Positions 60,694-64,000 of a stretch of DNA of 64,000 bases are shown here, in pieces. Positions within the stretch are counted from its first letter, which is position 1, and each line of letters opens with the position of its first letter. This DNA is from Curvularia sp. ZM96 (taxonomy: Eukaryota; Ascomycota; Dothideomycetes; Pleosporales; Pleosporaceae): the NCBI GenBank assembly GCA_022457065.1, contig JAJGBQ010000002.1, forward strand, positions 558,001 through 622,000, in the 5' to 3' direction. The notes under the pieces were generated by a model, which saw only the letters and a program-made list of their open reading frames with translations, made no database searches and was not told where the DNA came from. A program made the translations under genes and the position numbers.

Positions 60694-61771
60694 CTAATAT
60701 TCCTCTATCTTCAGCTTGAGAACACTAAATGCCAATCCAGTGAACTCTTTGAGCAATTCCTCTATCTCTGGCTTCTTGATGAGTTGATTGATGTGCTCGG
60801 ACATGACTTTGGTAAGACTGTCACACAAGCCTTCACAATGACCAGGCGTTGCGGCGCAAGCCTGACGCGCAGCAGTGACGAAATCGGGTTCGTCCCAGAA
60901 GTGATGGCAAGCGCGGTCGAACTTTTCGGCAGCAAGATCCTTGAGGCCCGCGGCCTGGTACTTGTCGGCGATGTCGTACATCTCGATATGGAGGAGAAGC
61001 TGAGAAGAATCGCCTGAAACTGGTATGTAGCACAGCTTGCAGACGAAGTTCTTGCACGTCATTTTACAATTATCGAGCGTTACCGGACCCAAATAGGCTG
61101 TACATGTGTGGTGTGGACAAACGGCATGCCATTGACCATGCTCCGGACAGGTATGAGGGAAATCATACAAATATGAGCTTCCATCTGGGTGCCATCTCGG
61201 ACGTTCTACATCCACCAGTAGCCCGCACCTCTTGTCCGGTAGCTGTGGTTCGTAGTCTCCCTCATATAGATACTGAATTAAAAGCTTGATGGCGGCCGCT
61301 TCCTCTTCAGGGAGGTCGATTTTGCCGTCTGCCGACTCCTGTATCCAGTTAGCCGTAATATCTCCTATGAAAGCGTTCTGACATGCACCTTTCCACCAAA
61401 TTTGACCGCTCGAGCGAAGAACTCAACCTGCCTGCAAGCGATGACTCTGTGAACGTTGTACGAGTCGACCCCGCAGGTAATCTTTAGGTCGGAGTATTGA
61501 CCCGATTCAAGAGAGCTGTACCGTTAGTTTCCATAGCCGTACTAGCTATGAAAGGAGACTTTCCCATAATCAGTGAAACCGGAAAATGGCGGCCTACAAA
61601 GGCCATCATTACAGTAAATAATGGATAGCTGTGACAAAAGCAGCTACTTTTAACAACGGGATGGTTTTGTAGGCCGCTGTTTTCCAGTTTCATCTGTTGC
61701 GAAAGAGGGAGAGAATCGTAGACATACCGTTTGAGTGAGGCCAGGACGTGTTGCTCAGTTGACGACGCCAT
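60694..61771 (-). CDS. BTB/POZ-domain protein with Cys-rich insert (paralogue 1)
   Basis: Exons on the minus strand are 61771-61728, 61515-61389 and 61338-60694 (271 aa). A BTB fold starts with LESGQYSDLKITCGVDSYNVHRVIACR, continues with EFFARAVKFGGK and IDLPEEEAAAIKLLIQYLYEGDY, and ends with LHIEMYDIADKYQAAGLKDLAAEKF. Between the beta/helix parts sits an insert with FPHTC, CPHHTC and C-x3-C-x4-C-x2-C (Cys121 to Cys160), a likely metal site. Such short fungal BTB proteins lack a second named domain and are presumed cullin-3 adaptors or homo-oligomers. Intron 1 is 212 nt, against 50 nt in the paralogue, because it contains a palindromic element. Exon 2 is 127 nt in both genes, with equal phases. 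Confidence 0.87.
61548..61704. mobile_element. MITE-like palindromic element inside BTB gene 1 intron
   Basis: Arms at 61571-61607 and 61660-61696 are inverted copies of each other, matching at about 32 of 38 aligned positions. Pairing continues weakly outward to about 61561/61704 and inward to AGCTG/CAGCT around a short centre. No ORF is present. The insertion accounts for the extra length of this intron relative to the paralogue. Exact ends and a target-site duplication could not be fixed. Confidence 0.6.
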
Positions 61772-62328
61772 TTGTTTATAGTGTGCTTAACAAAGCGTTG
61801 TATCCGTCTCAGTTGTATATCCGGCGTGAAAAAGAAATCGAAAGTAGAGGGTGCTGTATTTGTCCTAGGTGTGTATCCTGCGTGAGTACAAGTGCGAAAG
61901 TAGAGTGGAGAATGAATAGGTAGTAAACAAGGCTGATTATAGCGGGGGTGGCCGCTACCCTGCAAACTTGCATTAGGCAACAAGGCCAATAAGTCAATGC
62001 CAAGGCACCTCACCCAAAAAACTGGGAAACGACAAATGGTCTTCTAAATATGTGTTCGAAGGGAGAAAATGAAAGGAGACTTTGAGTTGCATTGAATCTT
62101 CGTATCTATCCTCCGTATCACAACGGTATACTCTCCAACCAGCAAAACTGGAAAACCAAAACGAGCTCACCTAAGCTGTCGAAACAGTAGATGATAACTG
62201 TGATAACTACAGATACTTCTAAACGTGGTAATGTAGAGTGGTTTTGTAGGTCGCCATTCTCCGATTTCGCCAGTTGTGGGAGAGGCAAGATACCTTCCGC
62301 AAGTTATGCCACCACGCCCACATTTTCT
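61772..62328. promoter_or_regulatory. Spacer between the two BTB genes
   Basis: 557 bp with the promoter of paralogue 1, the 3' UTR of paralogue 2 and the degenerate repeat described separately. Confidence 0.5.
62067..62290. mobile_element. Degenerate copy of the same palindromic element between the BTB genes
   Basis: Shared strings with the intronic copy: ATGAAAGGAGACTTT (61548-61562 and 62069-62083), AAACTGGAAAAC against the complement of the intronic right arm, and GGTTTTGTAGG near 62240. The order of segments is similar, but the arms no longer pair well. It lies in the 3' flank of paralogue 2. Confidence 0.45.
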
Positions 62329-63146
62329 TTACATCCAGTAAGGCCTGTCTGTCTTCTTCAACAGAACTTGATAGGAAAGCCAGCCGAAATTCGTCATGAG
62401 CACTTCGATTTCTGGCTTGCAGATGAGCTCAATGTGATCAACGATCATGTCGCTAACAACATCTCTCAAGCCTTTGTCTTTGTCCACTGTAGTCGAAAGG
62501 GCGTAGTACGCAGCTTTGGCAAAAATATCGCTGTTCCAGTGGAGCTTGCACCCAGCGCTGAACTTCTTGCTAGACAGTTCCTTCAAGCCGGTGATGTTGT
62601 ACTTATCGGCTATCTCATACATCTTTGCATGAACAATGATATCATCAGCTGACGAGTTGTCATTGTTATGACAACCATCCTCGCAAGTAAAGGCTTTGCA
62701 GGAATTTCGGCATTCGTATCCACATTTGTGGTGGAGGCATATGTACTCAGAGCAGTTCTTAGCGCAGGTGTGCGGAAACTTGTAGCCGTTTTTAGAGACA
62801 CTGTAGTTGCCAGTGTATAGATATTGCACAAGCAACTTTACGATTGCGGGCTCGTCATCAGGAAGATCAATGTTCGATTCCTCGGATTCCTGCAAGTGTC
62901 AGTAGAACGCAAAGCGTTGTGGCAATCAGCTTACTTTGCCTCCGAACCGAAGAGCAGCCGCCAGAAAGTCGGACTGGGTGCAAACTATCATCTTGTGGAC
63001 TTTGTGCACATCATCTCCACATGTGATACTGAGATCCGTGTAATCTCCGGATGCTAGGCACCTGCGTAGGAATTAGTGTAACGTTATTTCATGGTACCAA
63101 TAGAAACGTACCCTGCGACTGCCGACAAAACATGCCGTTGTAACAT
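62329..63146 (-). CDS. BTB/POZ-domain protein with Cys-rich insert (paralogue 2)
   Basis: Exons on the minus strand are 63146-63112, 63061-62935 and 62889-62329 (240 aa). It begins MLQRHVLSAVAG, parallel to QHVLASLKR of paralogue 1. It has GDYTDLSITCGDDVHKVHKMI, FLAAALRFGGK, IDLPDDEPAIVKLLVQYLYTGNY and MYEIADKYNITGLKELSSKKF. The insert keeps FPHTC, CLHHKC and C-x3-C-x4-C-x3-C (Cys96 to Cys127). Gene structure is identical to the neighbour, so the two arose by tandem duplication. Sequence divergence is considerable, so the duplication is not recent. Function is unknown beyond the BTB protein-protein interaction role. Confidence 0.87.
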
Positions 63147-64000
63147 CTTTGGCGTGTCAAATGTGCGATACTAGTTGTGTGAGAGAAGATTATTATTTGT
63201 AAGTGAGCGATTTTGGGAGAGTGTTTGCAGCTCATTGTATCCTTCTAGTGCTTGGCCAGTGCTCACTTTGTGTAACCGTCGAGGTGGCAAACGCCTTGCA
63301 ATTCCATTTGCGGCTCGTGTTTTAGATCTTCATCGATATGGTAAGTCGTAGAAGCAGGTTCATCTTTGTTATTCTTTTTTAAGGTATTTGTGTCACCACT
63401 GCAATCGTGATTTAAGATGGTCAAGGTTCAAGGGTTGTTTTAACCCGCTCACGAGTTCTGTGGCTATAATGATTGTCGCCAATCCACAATCCGATTATTG
63501 ACATCGCATCCTAACATGAACTAATGAGGAAGATATGAGAAGTTTGGTGATGCTTCTGTCTAACAGCGAGCAGAATTTAAACACCCGGGTTGAATCATTG
63601 TGTTATCCCCTGAAAAACTATTCAATGCATTCTTCAATGCATTCGCATGCAGCTTTTTAATGCAAGGGAGTGAACGACGTCCTTGGTGATTTGAAGGGGT
63701 GATACTAAGATAGACGTGGAAAGGGTCGGGAATCGTCTCATCCTGAATGTGATAGTCAGCCTCGCTAGAAACTTGCAAAAGGGGTAAATAACTGCTACAA
63801 TATCGGTCACCTAGTAATGATCTACTTCAGCTCTTTGCTAGCATGCACGAGTTATCGAGATAGCTTACTATCACAAGACCGAAGCATATTCAACAAAGCT
63901 CCAATAACCTGTACTCGTCAGCCTTAATCAATTCGGTGACAGCTCGAGCATATCTGGCTTGCAGAAGGCTAGATAAACCATGCCTGGTCCAGACAAGCGA
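63147..64000. other. Right-edge region upstream of BTB paralogue 2, no gene seen
   Basis: 854 bp to the window edge. Promoter of paralogue 2; no frame here has BTB or other family features. Confidence 0.45.

Overview
The window is nuclear DNA from a filamentous ascomycete, most likely a dothideomycete of the Pleosporales type. The evidence is many genes with short introns (about 45-60 nt, GT..AG), a StuA-type APSES factor, a Cap20/perilipin-like protein, a two-PAS hybrid histidine kinase and a Hym1/MO25 protein. No genus can be named from the sequence alone. I solved exon-intron structures by hand from splice signals and reading-frame phase. Every spliced CDS described below closes in frame. 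Feature start and end are the outer limits; exons are listed in the evidence.

Layout, left to right. 1-5.1 kb: fimbrin SAC6 (cut by the left edge) and stuA, both on the minus strand. 5.1-14.7 kb: a stretch of about 9.6 kb with no supportable gene, which begins with an open stuA leader that has no AUG. 14.7-18.9 kb: a secreted berberine-bridge-enzyme-like flavoprotein and an alpha/beta hydrolase. 19.3-21.7 kb: SOF1 and RPL27, divergent over 238 bp. 22.4-23.0 kb: a Cap20/perilipin-like gene, then 3.4 kb without genes. 26.4-33.7 kb: RNA polymerase I largest subunit and PRP3, divergent. 34.8-41.7 kb: SYP1 endocytic adaptor, a CAK-like kinase and HYM1/MO25. 42.5-46.9 kb: an SLC35C2-like transporter and an ER FKBP fused in frame to a STIMATE-like membrane protein. 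47.3-49.0 kb: mitochondrial succinyl-CoA:3-ketoacid CoA-transferase. 51.8-57.9 kb: hybrid histidine kinase. 58.8-59.8 kb: cytochrome b561. 60.7-63.1 kb: two tandem BTB paralogues with a Cys/His-rich insert, separated and interrupted by a palindromic MITE-like repeat.

Most genes are conserved housekeeping functions: ribosome biogenesis (SOF1, RPL27, RPA190), splicing (PRP3), cytoskeleton and endocytosis (SAC6, SYP1), cell cycle and polarity (CAK-like kinase, HYM1). They are interspersed with development and signalling genes (stuA, histidine kinase) and a small accessory set (oxidoreductase, hydrolase, BTB pair). I saw no CRISPR array, operon, rRNA or clear tRNA. The points most worth a second look are the FKBP-STIMATE fusion, the AUG-less stuA leader, the BTB pair with its Cys-rich insert, and the fold-back repeat in a BTB intron.
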